A stretch of 64,000 nt of DNA from Panicum virgatum (GCF_016808335.1 NC_053149.1:34190087-34254086), one strand, 5' to 3'. Positions 33,953-45,463 are shown, counted from the stretch's first letter. The notes: generated by a model from the sequence alone, not told the origin. Numbers and translations are program-made.

Positions 33953-36900
33953 TTACACATGGGCTTCTAGCCATGAGGACATGAATGGTTGCTTTCTGAT
34001 GTTTGCTCTTAGGATAACTAAGGCAAATTCTTTCTTGAAGTGCTGCCAACAGGCCTCTTGTGATGGCTGGATTCCTCGAAAAATGAGATCATTTCTTTGC
34101 ATCCAAATACACCAGCTCATAACTATAATTATCTCCATAAAAAAGGGGACATGTAATTGGGTCCTGAATTGCTCCAAAGCAGCAAATGGACCTTCTTGAT
34201 CAATCGGGAGGTCAAGCAGACTCCAACAGGCTTGAGCAAAAGGGCAAAAAATGAAGAGATGAGTAGATGATTCATCCACTTGTTGAGAACAGCAAACAGA
34301 CGTGTAATCCGGCAGTTCCATATTTCTCCTTCTAAGCAATTCCCTTGTACTTAATCTGTCTTTCATGAGCAGCCAAAAGAACACTTTATGCTTATTCTGA
34401 CAAGAGGAGTTCCAAAGCCATGTGAAAGCATCATGCCCTACCCTGTGACCAGTAAGATACTTATAAGCTTTAGCAGAAGAGTAGAATGGGGAACCCCAGA
34501 TGTAGGACCAAATATCTTTCTCATCTAGGTCTTGTACAGAGTTAAGATCTTCAGCTAGGGTGATCAGTTGCTGTAGTGCTTGATTAGAAATGGGAAGGTG
34601 GAAGAGTGAAGCTAGTCCACCTGCAGAGATAGCTGATGACACTGAGATGTGAATCTTCTTGGCAAAGGAAAATAATTCAGGGAATCTTTGACTTGGCACC
34701 CTGTGTAACCAAAGGCCGTCCCACAAGAGGCAACTAGCTCCATCTCTGATGTTAACCATTGCTAAACCTTTATATGAGTCTAGCAATTTCAAGATGTCTC
34801 TCCACCAAAAGGATCCCTTTTTCCTTGTTATGCTGGGTAGAGTACCATTGCTATAGTGAAGTTCCCATACAAGCTGGACCCAGAGAGTGTCCACTCTGTT
34901 GAAGAATTTGTGCAGATGCTTGAGTAGAAGAGCATCATTTTGTGTTTTGATATTCAGCACACCTAAACCCCCTTCCTTTTTCGGCAGGCAGACCATCTCC
35001 CAAGCTACTTTAGGTGGGTGTCTAGCATTAATATCCGAGCCCCTCCAGAGACAGTGTTTTCTATACTTATCCACCTGTTTTATCAATGTTTTGTGGAGCT
35101 TGAAAGTGCACATGAAAAACATGGGTAATGCTGTGAAAATAGATTTAGTAACCTTAAGACGACCAGCTTGTGAGAGCATAGATGATGTGCATGAAAGCCT
35201 TCTTTCACATCTATTGACCAAAGGCGGGAAGTCTAAAACTTTTGGCTTTGTTAGGCCTAGAGGGAGACCTAGATATGTGAAAGGAAGTTTGCCTATTACA
35301 CAGTCAAAAGGTGTTGCAAGAATGGAAGCTTGATCTTCTAGAGTGTTGATGGGGATCATCATTGATTTAGAGAATTTTACTTTGAGTCTTGTAGAGAGAG
35401 AAAATGGCTGAAGGAGACCTTTAAGATGATCAAGTTGCCTTGGGCAGGCTTCCATGATGATCAAAGTATCATCTGTATACTGATGAATTGGGAAATCGTG
35501 ACAGTGCAAAAGAGGAATGGGAAGGTTTAGATTGCCAGAGTCTTTAGCCTTGTTTAAAACCGATTGCAAAAGATCAGCTGCAAGTACAAAGAGTAGAGGT
35601 GATAGAGGATCTCCTTGTCTAACACCTCTTCTGCACTGTATAGTTTTGCCAGGGACACCATTAAGCAAAATTGAAGATGTACCAAATGTGAAAATCATAT
35701 TCATGCATTGCAACCATTTTGGTCCAAAACCTTTATTTTCCATGATGGAGAGGACAGCTTGATGCTCTATTTTATCAAAAGCCTTTTCAAAATTCAATTT
35801 AAGGATCACCATTTCTTTTCTTGACTGATGACAGGCATGAAGGTATTCCAGTGCCCAAGCAACACAGTCTTGGATGGTTCTGGTTTGAATGAATCTATAT
35901 TGATTTTTATGGATTAGTGCCTGAATTATTTTTTGTAACCTATTGGCAAGCAATTTTGTAATGATTTTCATTGAAGTATTCAATAGGGAAATAGGTCTAA
36001 AGTCTGATGCTCTGGCTGCATTATCAGATTTGGGACTGAGTGCAATGTAGGACCCATTAATGCTTTGCAAGCAAATGTCCCCATTATAAAAATCATGACA
36101 CAGGTTATAGATGTTTTCCTTGATGATGGGCCAACATTTCTTAATGAAGTTAGTGTTAAATCCATCTGGGCCAGGAGACTTGTCTGATGGGAGATGCTGG
36201 ACAACGAGATCAATTTCTTCATTAATGAAAGGATCATCTAGTCAGCTTAGATCCTCAGAATTCTGCAGAAGTGAACTTAGGTCAAGAAGCATTGAGTTAA
36301 ATTCTGTGGTCCCCAACCTGTCCTTGTAAGCTTCCCAAAGAATTATAGCTTTTGATTGGTGGGTAGTGTGAGAGGTGCCATCAGAGTCTTCCAGACAAGT
36401 AATGAGGTTTCTCCTGTGCTTAATAGTTGCATGTGCATGGAAGAAATTAGTGCCCACATCACCTTCTTTAACCCATCTAATATAACAATGTTGTTTCCGG
36501 TAGATCTTTTGTTGCCTGAGAAGGAAAAGAAGTTTGTCTTCTAACACAGCCTTGAAATTCCGTTCCATTAAAGTGAGATCTCTAAATTCTTCAATCATAC
36601 ATAAAAATTGCAGAATGAGCTTGACATTCCTTATATTTTCCTTAAGATTTGAGAGATGTGACTGCCATGCCTTGACCACTCTCCTAAGATTTTTGAATTT
36701 AGATGTGAGTCTTTTTGCCATGTCAGTTTGATGAGTAGGGATGGACCACCCATGCTGAACCAATTCCATAAAATTTTCATGTGCCATAAGATAGTTTTCA
36801 AATCGGAAAACAGCCCCCTTTGGAATATCTATTGCAATGGACACTAAGGGAACATGGTTAGAAGTTTCCATGTTGAGTGTAGAAGCTGAAGTATTGGGGA

Positions 36901-37091
36901 AAATTGAAGTCCATGAAGAGAATGTAAAGAACCAATCAAATGTCTCTCTTTTTGTTGCCTGTAGGCAAACAATATCACAACCAGATTCTACAATCTTATC
37001 ACGAATAGCATCCCATTTTTTTCTCAGAATTTAAACATTTGACATTCCAACTCAGAACTTTCCACGATCTAGTGTTCGAGGAGTTATCCAT
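33953..37091 (-). pseudogene. LINE-1 ORF2: endonuclease remnant, reverse transcriptase, zf-RVT
   Basis: Minus strand. From ATG 37091 the endonuclease N-terminus is visible (LSWNVKCLNS..., CDIVCLQATK; the usual Glu of CLQETK is Ala). Most of the endonuclease domain is then missing, with sequence jumping to a SNHVPLVSIAID-type end of the domain near 36860. From 36871 to 33953 one frame runs with a single TGA near 36243. RT motifs are FRPISLLNTSMKIITKLLANR, LKLNFEKAFDKIEH (catalytic Asp changed to Asn), RRGVRQGDPLSPLLF and QYTDDTLI (Asp-Asp kept). A zinc-binding RVT region ends it (CCSQQVDESSTHLFIFCPF). It could not encode an active protein. Confidence 0.85.
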
Positions 37092-37285
37092 AAAAAACAA
37101 ATAAAAGAGGAACATGAGAGTCGACATGAACTAGATGCCAACAAGACCGGACTAGAATAGAAAGGGACAGATTGGAAGAGTTTTGCCATGACCTAAGGAT
37201 AAGGTGAGGTTCTAAATTATTACATAGCAAAATAAAAGCACACAAGAAATGCAAAAGCAGGTATGTGTGCATCAGGCCCCAGACT

Positions 37286-38358
37286 TCACTTCCTTGACTT
37301 CTTGTTATCTTTCTTGGATGCATCATCATTGGGATCATCATTGTTGGGCTTATTTTTTGGTGCCTTCTTCCTACCAGGGGAAGGCACAGGTGGTTTCTTC
37401 TTCTTCTGGAGAGCATGCACTGTCAAATGTTTCTCATCCACTTTGCAGAAAGAAGCTCCCAAGTCTTTAATTATGGAGGGAGATAAATTGGGGGCTAGAC
37501 TGTGCAGCCAAGACAATTTTTTGAAGAACATTGTGGGTCCTTGAAACTTTTCTTGATACTCAACATCCTTTTGCTTCTCCTTTTACTAGGAGCTTCTAAG
37601 ACCTCAGCATGTTTTGCCTGTTCAGCTTTTTCCAGAAATATTTTCAACCAAGGGCCAAAGGAGGGAGAAATCTCGTGGGAAAGCTGTTCAACTGTTGTTC
37701 CAAGAGAGCTGTGATATTCCTCTACTATTTCTTTCCCTTTTCTTTTGGGTGGAGACACACATTGATCACCAATCTCAGATGCCCCAGGGGGCAAGGCTGA
37801 AGCTTCAACATCAGGCAGAGGCTAGTTGCAGAGTGGAACAGTGATTACAGGATACTTATCAGGTAGAGAGAACTCTAGTCCTAATGACAGATCGCCCATG
37901 TGATTCAAAGCTTGGGAGCTGAGGAATTTTTTGGCCCAAGTGAAGCTACTTGGGTTAGATAAAAGTGCAGTGAAAAAATCTGTCCAGAGTTGTGGAACCA
38001 AAACAGATGAGTGGGCTTTGCCAGATATAAAGAAATTGGCCCAGAGTCTAATGGCCTCAGCATTTGGCTTGAACTGAGGTTGCAGGTGCCTGAAGATTGG
38101 GTCAGCAGAAGACTCTATAAGTTGCACAAAGCCAAGTTGAATCTAATTAACCTGGTCTTCCTCCTCAGGAAACTCCATCAGCTCATCAGGATGAATCTCA
38201 TCAGGATTGATTTGTTCTGCAGGAATGAAGACCACCACATGAACATTTTCTTCCATGACCTGCATATTATCATCAGAACCAGCTTCTGAGGGAGAATCTT
38301 CATCTATCACATCTTCCATCTGAGGGCCAACAAAAGGCTGTTGCCGTTGATGGAAGCA
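37286..38358 (-). pseudogene. LINE-1 ORF1, degenerate
   Basis: Minus-strand frame starting near 38358 (MCFHQRQQPFVGPQ), with an acidic segment and then a LINE ORF1-type region (FRHLQPQFKPNAEAIRLWA). It has in-frame stops at 38143-38145 and 37822-37824, stays in the same frame to about 37500, and shifts once to end at 37286 in a Lys-rich tail. It lies directly upstream of ORF2, as in plant L1 elements, where ORF1 is expected to bind RNA. Broken. Confidence 0.65.
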
Positions 38359-38376
38359 CATAGTACTTGACACAAG

Positions 38377-39328
38377 TTTTTTTCTCCAATGCGCAGGAGA
38401 GCTGCGCATCAATATATTAAGAAGAAAGAAAAGGGGGGGGGGGAGAGCCCCCAAAACAAAAATGTTACAGGGATAAAGGATCTGTAACACACCCTATGAA
38501 GAACACACTCTCTTAGACACACTAAACACTTAAAGGACCAGACCACCTGCACAGGGCAATTAGGAGGTGGGAGCTAGGGCAAGGAGATAAGAAACTCCTT
38601 GAGCCCCAGCTACAGACCACAGTTGGACCTCTTCTCTAAAGGCTGCCATGACCAGGGATAAATTAGGAGTTCCTCCATTAAATACACAGTAATTCCTATG
38701 CTTCCACACTAACCAAGATCCTAGAATAATGATGGAATTGATTCCCTTTTGAACCTGACCGGAGAACCTGCTGCTAGTTTCCCCCCACCAATGAATAAAG
38801 CAGTGATCATCCAACTGTGGCGCCAAGGTTTGCAGCCCAAACTGCTGCATGGTATGGACCCAGAACTGTCGGGTGAAGACACAAGAGACCAATAAGTGAT
38901 CAATTGTTTCTCCAACCTAATCACAAAGTGGGCATTTCGGTGGGTGGTTAATGCCCCTTTTAGCAAGTCTATCTGTTGTCCAGACCCTATTGTGTGCCAC
39001 CGTCCACATGAAGAACTTGCATTTCCCTGGAGCCCAACTTTTCCATATTCTCTCCCACGAACCAAAATGAGTAGCTCCAATGAAAAAGGCCTCATAGGCT
39101 GATTTAGTGGTGTATATCCCAGAATTTGAAAACCTCCAAATATGTATGTCCTCCACTTCTAGCTGCAATTCAACAATAGAAAGGAGGTCCCAAAGGTAGA
39201 GATATTCCACTAGAACCTGCACACTTAAAGCTCCTCTAATGTCTGAAATCCATCTTCCACCTGTGAGAGCATCATAAACCGTTCTTTTCCTTGCTCTTGC
39301 TGGTATTGCACTAAACAAATGATGACAA
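38377..39328 (-). mobile_element. LINE-2: 5'-truncated LINE, 9-bp target duplication
   Basis: The poly(A) tail is a plus-strand T tract from 38377. The 3' UTR has the hairpin-like tgcgcagctctcctgcgca, and a G run lies at about 38432-38442. Only the C-terminus of ORF2 remains (39328 to 38560), with the zf-RVT region (WKSWAPGKCKFFMWTVAHNR, HPPKCPLCD, HLLVSCVFTRQFWV) and a stop between 38892 and 38917. TGACACAAG flanks it at 38368-38376 and 39329-39337, so it is an independent 5'-truncated insertion. Confidence 0.88.
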
Positions 39329-39447
39329 TGACACAAGGCATTTAGTTATAGATTTTGACAATGACACATCCTTACACCTGTATCTCAATAATAGCATTTT
39401 GCTAGCATCGAATTACATACTATGTAGGGAGTAGAGACTAGGCAAAT

Positions 39448-39729
39448 TCACCATGTATGATTTTGCAGTCTGGCCATGGAAAGGGCCGCTGCCGAAACGG
39501 CGGCAGCTAAGCCGGCGCCGATTAGGCTCACTGTGTTCATGTCACCATAGTCGAGGTGCTCGGGGCGATCCAGAGTGCCCAGCGAGAGCCATATTTTCAA
39601 AATCGAATTCCCATCACTGATCGTCCGAGCCAGGAACTTCTTATCTACTGATGGGGTATATAGGGTCCACGGATGCTTACGCCCAGCACCGCCCCACGTG
39701 CCTTTCACTCTATGCCTTTTTCGGCCCAT
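39448..39729 (-). CDS. Small hypothetical protein, 93 codons
   Basis: Minus-strand ATG at 39729, stop at 39448. The N-terminus is basic (MGRKRHRVKGTWGG). The C-terminal third has a probable membrane or signal-like helix (VSLIGAGLAAAVSAAALSM). A TATA-like tattatatagg lies about 35 bases upstream. A possible splice donor (catg/gtgaat) sits just past the last sense codons, so this could be the first exon of a gene whose other exons are lost. I do not recognise the family; it may be spurious. Confidence 0.3.
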   Translation of the reverse strand: MGRKRHRVKGTWGGAGRKHPWTLYTPSVDKKFLARTISDGNSILKIWLSLGTLDRPEHLDYGDMNTVSLIGAGLAAAVSAAALSMARLQNHTW

Positions 39730-41623
39730 TAATATACACAGCAGCCTATATAATATATTTATTGTGTTATTTCAGCCTATATACGGAGAAAGTATTTTTA
39801 TAATTTTTTTATATTTGCACTGATTTACTTTTGCATATGTGTATTCTGGAATAGTTTAATTATTCATCGCTTGAGGTGATGGATCTTTTCGCAAATCATC
39901 ACCTCAAAGCGAATATGGGCCATCAGCCCACCAATGAAGTGCGCCCGCATGTGTATGGCTAATAAAAGAGAAGAGAGATCTGCATGCATGTAGCACAATG
40001 ACATCACCCACATGTATGCAAAATTCGAAACTGAAAAACTTATAACTATTAAACCAAGCATCTAAATTAAATTTGAGTTGCATCATTATCTTTGTTATGA
40101 CAAATTCTTTGAAACAAGATCACACTTGGCTATGTTTGTACCATATTTTCACGAACAAAAAATTAAACATAATGAATAAATAATAATGTACAATGAACAA
40201 AATGTTAAGCACAGCGAACATTTGATTATAGGATATGTAATGGAGAATGAATTGCAAAAAAATAGATCAACGTCACGGAACAATTTAATATACAAAATGA
40301 ACACACAATTTGGCGTTGCCAACAAATTAGATACATGCAGATAATTAATTTCACATAAGATAAATATATCTACAATACAATTAAATATATATTAATAACA
40401 TACAATTTATAATCATTTTACATGTAAAAGATTATTTTTATAAGTATACATACACGTGCTAAACAAATTAGCATATAATATATAAATTATTACACGCACC
40501 AATTTATGAATCTATAATACAAAGAAATTAATCTCCATGTAAAAAGATATACTAAGTAATACCAAATTTGGAATGTATTGAGGTGACAAATCGGTCTATG
40601 AAAAGAGATATATACTAGGTAAGCACAAATACGCTAATTGTTGTAGTGACAACATGAAAAAAAAATTGAAAAAAAAAGAAAAAAAAAGCTGCCCTAAAAC
40701 AAGGAAGAAAGAACGGACATAAGAAAAAAAACACATCAAAAAGGGAAGAAGAAGAAGAAGATAAAATGATGGAAAAATGAAAAAAATGTAAAAGAAGAGA
40801 AGCTAATAGAATTAGAAAGAAGAAACGAAATAAGAATGCATGTCTGACAATATTGTCTAGCTAGTGGTTAGGCATATAATCTCACATACATTGAAATAGA
40901 CAATAGTAGTAAATATATTTTTATTTATACTATCACACATCTTTCTGCTCATTTTCCTCACACGGCCTTACATGCATAGATATAGTATATTAAAACTGCA
41001 ATAAGTTGTTGGGCTAATTTAGCACGACGACCCACCTAAGATTGGCTTCAAACAAAGCAAATGAACTACATGATGAAAGTAAAATGCCTAAGGGAATATA
41101 GATGCATGCAGCAATGCAGATGTGTAGCAGTAGTGTGTATGCAGTAAATACAGACTACATTCTTTATGCATGAGCGCCATTCAGATGCCTGCATCAAACA
41201 CAAATTGATGTTATGTAGAATATTTCCAGTTGAGTTTTATAGGTAGTAAACCTGTATATTTCTAAGTAAAACGACTATATTAATGTTTAGTACAGACTAG
41301 AACAGGATGTCTATGCTCGCTAAAATTTATATTTTAAAAAGGTTAGTTACTAAGATTTAGATTATAATTTGTTATACCAACAATGTAATATATGGCATAA
41401 GGTTGACTCTAGTTTGACCCTAAACACCTGAAAGAGCAACGGACTTCAGTTATATTTAGTAACAGATAATCACTGATTTGGTAGCTAATAAGATGTAGTT
41501 ATCATAGTTGTAGGTTAAGATACATGAATAATATCAGATTTGAACTTCACAATCTCCGAAATGATCTTAGTAAGTCCTGACTGCTAGCAAAAATGGGACT
41601 TCTCCATACATGGAACATGGGAA
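39730..41623. other. AT-rich intergenic sequence, no gene seen
   Basis: Long AT-rich stretch with an A-rich low-complexity block at about 40650-40810. Only short chance frames. No terminal repeats recognised. Confidence 0.5.
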
Positions 41624-41967
41624 GGGTGTATTTAGATTACTTTGCATTTTGCGTTTTTGCATTTTTGGAAGGGAATCTTCAATATTTGAAGTATTAAATG
41701 TAGACTAATCATAAAACTAATTACAGATCTCGTCTGTAAACTGCGAGATGAATCTAATGAGCCTAATTGATCCATCATCAGAGCATGTTACTGTAGCATT
41801 ATTGTAGCTATTTAGTGTCTACTTACGTCATAATTAGGCTCATTAGATTCGTCTCGCGATTTACAGCCCATTTGTGTAATGCGATTTATTTTTTGACTAC
41901 ATTTAGTACATCATGCAAGCGATTTACAAAATTTTTGCATTTTGCGTTTTGGGATCTAAACAAAGCC
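41624..41967. mobile_element. MITE, about 344 bp, fold-back
   Basis: The ends gggtgtatttagat and atctaaacaaagcc are imperfect inverted repeats, extending inward (tttgcattttgcg...cgcaaaatgcaaa). A strong inner inverted repeat pairs ctgtaaactgcgagatgaat (about 41738) with the complementary region ending at about 41866. It is flanked by GAA on both sides (41621-41623, 41968-41970). The whole sequence is of a type common in grass genomes; Tourist/PIF membership is likely from the ends, but the expected TWA duplication is not seen. Confidence 0.85.
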
Positions 41968-42266
41968 GAAGTTGTGAAGGATAAGAGTACAACCTTAACC
42001 ATAAGGTTTGGCCAGTAAAAGACATTTCAGATCATGTAATAAAAAAACTTGCAATTTGACCATTGTGTATCATTGTTCAATAACTCAACCAGTTTAGGTT
42101 TATTTTTAAATGATTTGTATTGTTACCAACAGATGAGCTATCACACTTGTACCTATCCTCAATTATTAATTCAGTTTTAGAAAAGAGATATGTCCAAAAC
42201 CACATGACTTGAATGTAGTATCTCTACTTTATATAGTGCAGTAGTATCTCTACTTCATATAGATGC
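41968..42266. other. Intergenic, with a 26-bp tandem duplication
   Basis: No gene. The last 52 bases are two near-identical 26-base copies (42215-42240 and 42241-42266; gtagtatctctact..catatag) ending where LTR-like sequence begins at 42267. Confidence 0.6.
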
Positions 42267-42711
42267 TGTTGGGAATCATCGTCTCCCAAGTCGGAGGTTG
42301 CCCAAAGATACGAGGCGGAAGAACCAAGCAGGTCTGAGCTAACGCGAAGACAACCGAAGGAGTCAGGAACCTGAAGGTCCTGGGAGGCACCCGAAGGTCT
42401 GCGGAATCGGCCGAAGATCCCCAGAAGCACCCGAAGGTCTGCGGAATCAGCCGAAGGTCCTCAGAAGCACCTGAAGGTCTAGAAAGGAACCCGAAGGTCA
42501 CCTGCAAAACCGAAGGCGATGTGGTACCTTCGGGGAAGCGTCCCGCATACGAATCGGATAGGGTAGACAATTTGTACACTCCAACATGTATGAAATGACC
42601 TTCGACCCGTAATATTCCACGAATTTTCCGGGTTGGTAGGGGCATTATACATACTATGTAACAAAGGTTGTGGGTATAAATACCCCCCAACCAATCTGTA
42701 CTAGACACGTG
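42267..42711 (+). mobile_element. Truncated LTR of an unidentified element
   Basis: It starts with TGTTGGGAATC, has many copies of ccgaaggtc, and a plus-strand TATA box (TATAAATA, 42675-42682), so it looks like the first 445 bases of a plus-oriented LTR. It contains two 40-bp tandem units (42388-42427, 42428-42467) plus partial copies. It is cut off by the element D LTR at 42712. Superfamily unknown. The minus frame across it is not a gene. Confidence 0.55.
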
Positions 42712-44198
42712 TGTTGGCATTTCTTATGCTCGATTAGAATAGATATTCTGCAAGCACACAGAATCACCGCTGTAGCACTTCACCTTGGAGTATTCTAGGG
42801 TATCGTATTTTTCCTCAGAGAAGCACTATGATAAAGAGTATCGTAAACCGAATGATACCCGTACTAGCTTGATCGACCGACTGACTAGACGGGGGTAAGC
42901 CAGATAGGTAAGTGGGATAAATGGCCAGGCAATGACCGAGTGACACACGGAGATTCTAATCCTTAGAGAGGTAATAGTTGGGAGGACAACGAATGAGATA
43001 AGACACCTGATACACTTCTGAACTATCGAGCTAGCCTCTCTAGATCAGACTAAACACCTAACTAGTTCTCGGGAAAGCAGAGCTTACTTCGGCGGCTGGA
43101 AGAGGAAGGACTTCAGAAAGGGGTGAGAGGGGAGTCAACGGCAACCTGCACAACAGCTATGAAAACACCCGAACGTGGTGGACTACAAAGGACAGATATG
43201 GCTGTCACCACCTACCGACTACCACAATGGTTCTGTGGGGTGGAACACACTTTCTAGCTAACACTAAGGTTGGACACCATGTCTGCAGTCGGTGTTAGGA
43301 TTTCTCTCGAGGCCTTCGAGAGAATTTCCCCTCAACCTAGAGCACTAACTTGAGATACTCTAGTCCGGGCAAGAAAACCCGTAAGATAGGTTCCCAATCA
43401 CTAAGAAAGATAACTTAGCCTAAGCTAAAGGACAACTTCCGTGCTCAACTGAACTCTCAGACTTGAGTAAATAAAAGACTACGGAAAGTAAAGCTGACTT
43501 AGAAAAGTAAAGAAGATAACTGATATTAATAATGTCAAAAGAAAGATACAAAAGCTATACCAGACTTTCGACGACTCCGGAATCCCGAGCAAGCTCGACT
43601 CGACTCGACTCTAGCTCCCAAGCTACTAACCTACTCTAGAAAGTACAAGTGAAGAGAGAAGAGCTCCAATGGTGTGTGTTGGAGTGATGGATGGTGCCCT
43701 CTATTTATAATCTTCCAAGGTCTGTTCACGGTCGGTATTGTTGGTAGCGTCGGTTGAAAGCAGGTAAGATGGTTGTGCTTTGCTTCCACGCCAAGACCCA
43801 GCCCGAGGGGCTTCCATGTGGGGCCGGCCGGCCTCCCCCAGGCCGGCCGGCCTGGGGGTGCCGCCACGTGGCCATCGACTTTCGGACAATGGCTCTGATA
43901 TTCTCCTAGAGACGGTTGATAGTTGTGTTGGCTTCACGCTTGCATTTGCTAGGCCGGCCGGCCTAGGGGAGGCCGGCTGGCCTGCCTCAGGCCCATCGCA
44001 GCCTCTGGTTTTGCCGAGGCTTCACTCTGCCCTTGTGCATTCTCCAGGGAAGTGGGTCACTGAATTCTTCTTGATCTTTGGCTGCTTTGTGGGTCTTTGG
44101 ACCAATGTTAATGCCTTTCAGTGCATCCAATTGAATCAGGGCCCAACCCTCGACTCAGAGCCTCATGAATGTGTCTCATTGCCACTGGATCGAAGCCG

Positions 44199-45411
44199 TG
44201 TTATCGCCATAAATTAACAGGGTTAATTTATGGGCCGAAATCAAGATGGGCTCAAAGCAGAAGACTAAAGAAGACTTGTAAATCGGCTCCTGCGTGAGCA
44301 TCTGGGCCACATGGGCCATGTATCTTTAGATTTAGTTCAAGGTTAGAGATAGAGTCCGATCGGGACAAGATTAGTTTAGATTTTTTCCTAAGTCTCCGGA
44401 CTATAAATATGTATCCTTTGTTATTCGTAAAGAGAGCGTCATCACGACTCGCAAACAACAACTCTCGGCGCATCGCCACCCCTAATCCTTGGGTTTCATC
44501 CAAGTAAGTGCCATGCTGCCCTGATCGCTTCTTGCGATCAGGGCAGTATTGTTCTTGCTTTTACCTTGGTATTACTCGTACTAAAGCGTTTTTTATGGCG
44601 AGTAATACTAGTTATCATGATGTTCGTAGCATGACTTTTAGTAGATATGTTGTGCTTCGTTGCTTATCATCTACGAATATCATGTTGTCTCTGTGCAATC
44701 ACATTTCAATCTCATGCTAGTTGTTGTCGCATAGAACTAGTTGCACAGAGGCAACACCCTGCTTCTCTTATGTCTAGTAGATCTGATCTGTTATGGTTTG
44801 CTCTTATCTTAAGAGTTGGCATAATATCTGCTAGGTTAGGCCTTGCAAACGGTTTGGATGATCCAGTGGTGTAATAGATGCTTTATCTTAGCCCAGATAG
44901 GGATTGTTCCGGGAATCAGCTCTTGCTAGTTCTTAGGCCTCTGTTTTGGGTTGTGGTTTAGTTATCTGTTATGTTCATTAGGCCTAGTCACGTGTAGGAT
45001 GTTCCGATCTAGCAGTGAAGCTGTTACTATCGTGGATTAGATCAATTAGATTTATTTGAAGTAGTTTCATAGTTATTTGCTTTATTTATCATATCTGGAT
45101 ACAATCAGATCCCATCTGACACCGGGACTCGATCGGCTCTTTAAAGCCGATGCAAGAGTCGTCCCGGGGAGCCGACCACGGCTTGGACTTATGTTTACAC
45201 GTGTCTTTGTATGCAGAAAACTGTTCGAAGAACGACTGCACCCTCCTGATCGGGTATAGGTCAGGTGGCACGCCCGGTTTTCACACATCCTCCGGGCGCG
45301 TGACGGAATTGCGGGCCGTCGACGAGGGAGCAGTGCCTGCCAGCGCCCCAGCAACCTCCCGGCTCTTCGTGTTGCCCGTCGCTGCTCGCCGGTGGGTTTC
45401 GACTGACAACA
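44199..45411 (+). mobile_element. 5' LTR of element C
   Basis: TGTTATCGCC to GACTGACAACA. TATA box 44402-44409. A perfect 13-base hairpin (44516-44528 with 44534-44546, loop ttctt) and a candidate leader intron (donor GTAAGTG at 44504, acceptor tttgtatgcag ending 45216, 713 nt) lie downstream of the TATA box. The candidate intron is T-rich like plant leader introns. Confidence 0.92.
44516..44546 (+). other. Perfect hairpin in the C LTR leader
   Basis: CTGCCCTGATCGC and its exact reverse complement flank a 5-base loop. The same hairpin is at 56810-56840 in the other LTR, unchanged although the two LTRs have diverged around it. It lies about 110 bases past the TATA box. Confidence 0.9.
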
Positions 45412-45416
45412 CATTC

Positions 45417-45434
45417 TGGGACGCCTGGTGGGAC
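45417..45434 (+). promoter_or_regulatory. Primer-binding site of element C
   Basis: TGGGACGCCTGGTGGGAC, 5 bases after the LTR. It resembles the PBS of element X (TGGCACGCCCAGTGGGAC). The tRNA is not identified. Confidence 0.55.
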
Positions 45435-45463
45435 CCTTCTCAGCAACAACGTCCACTGCAACA

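Larger units (their letters stand above)
33827..38367 (-). mobile_element. LINE-1: L1-type non-LTR retrotransposon, minus, inactive
   Basis: The 3' poly(A) tail appears as a plus-strand T tract at 33827-33840. ORF2 occupies 37091-33953 and ORF1 about 38358-37286, in the usual ORF1-ORF2 order. The 5' end is not defined; sequence past 38367 is interrupted by a second, truncated LINE at 38377. A target duplication could not be identified. The element lies just downstream of the receptor kinase. Confidence 0.85.

Noticed and set aside
34887..35333. 148-codon plus frame inside LINE ORF2
   Set aside because: Antisense shadow of the RT/zf-RVT coding strand.
40650..40810. A-rich block as a LINE or SINE tail
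   Set aside because: No element body or target duplication next to it; simple low complexity.
43631..44217. Frames of 78-145 codons around the GGCCGGCC palindromes
   Set aside because: Inside the D LTR, both strands open, driven by the GC palindromes.
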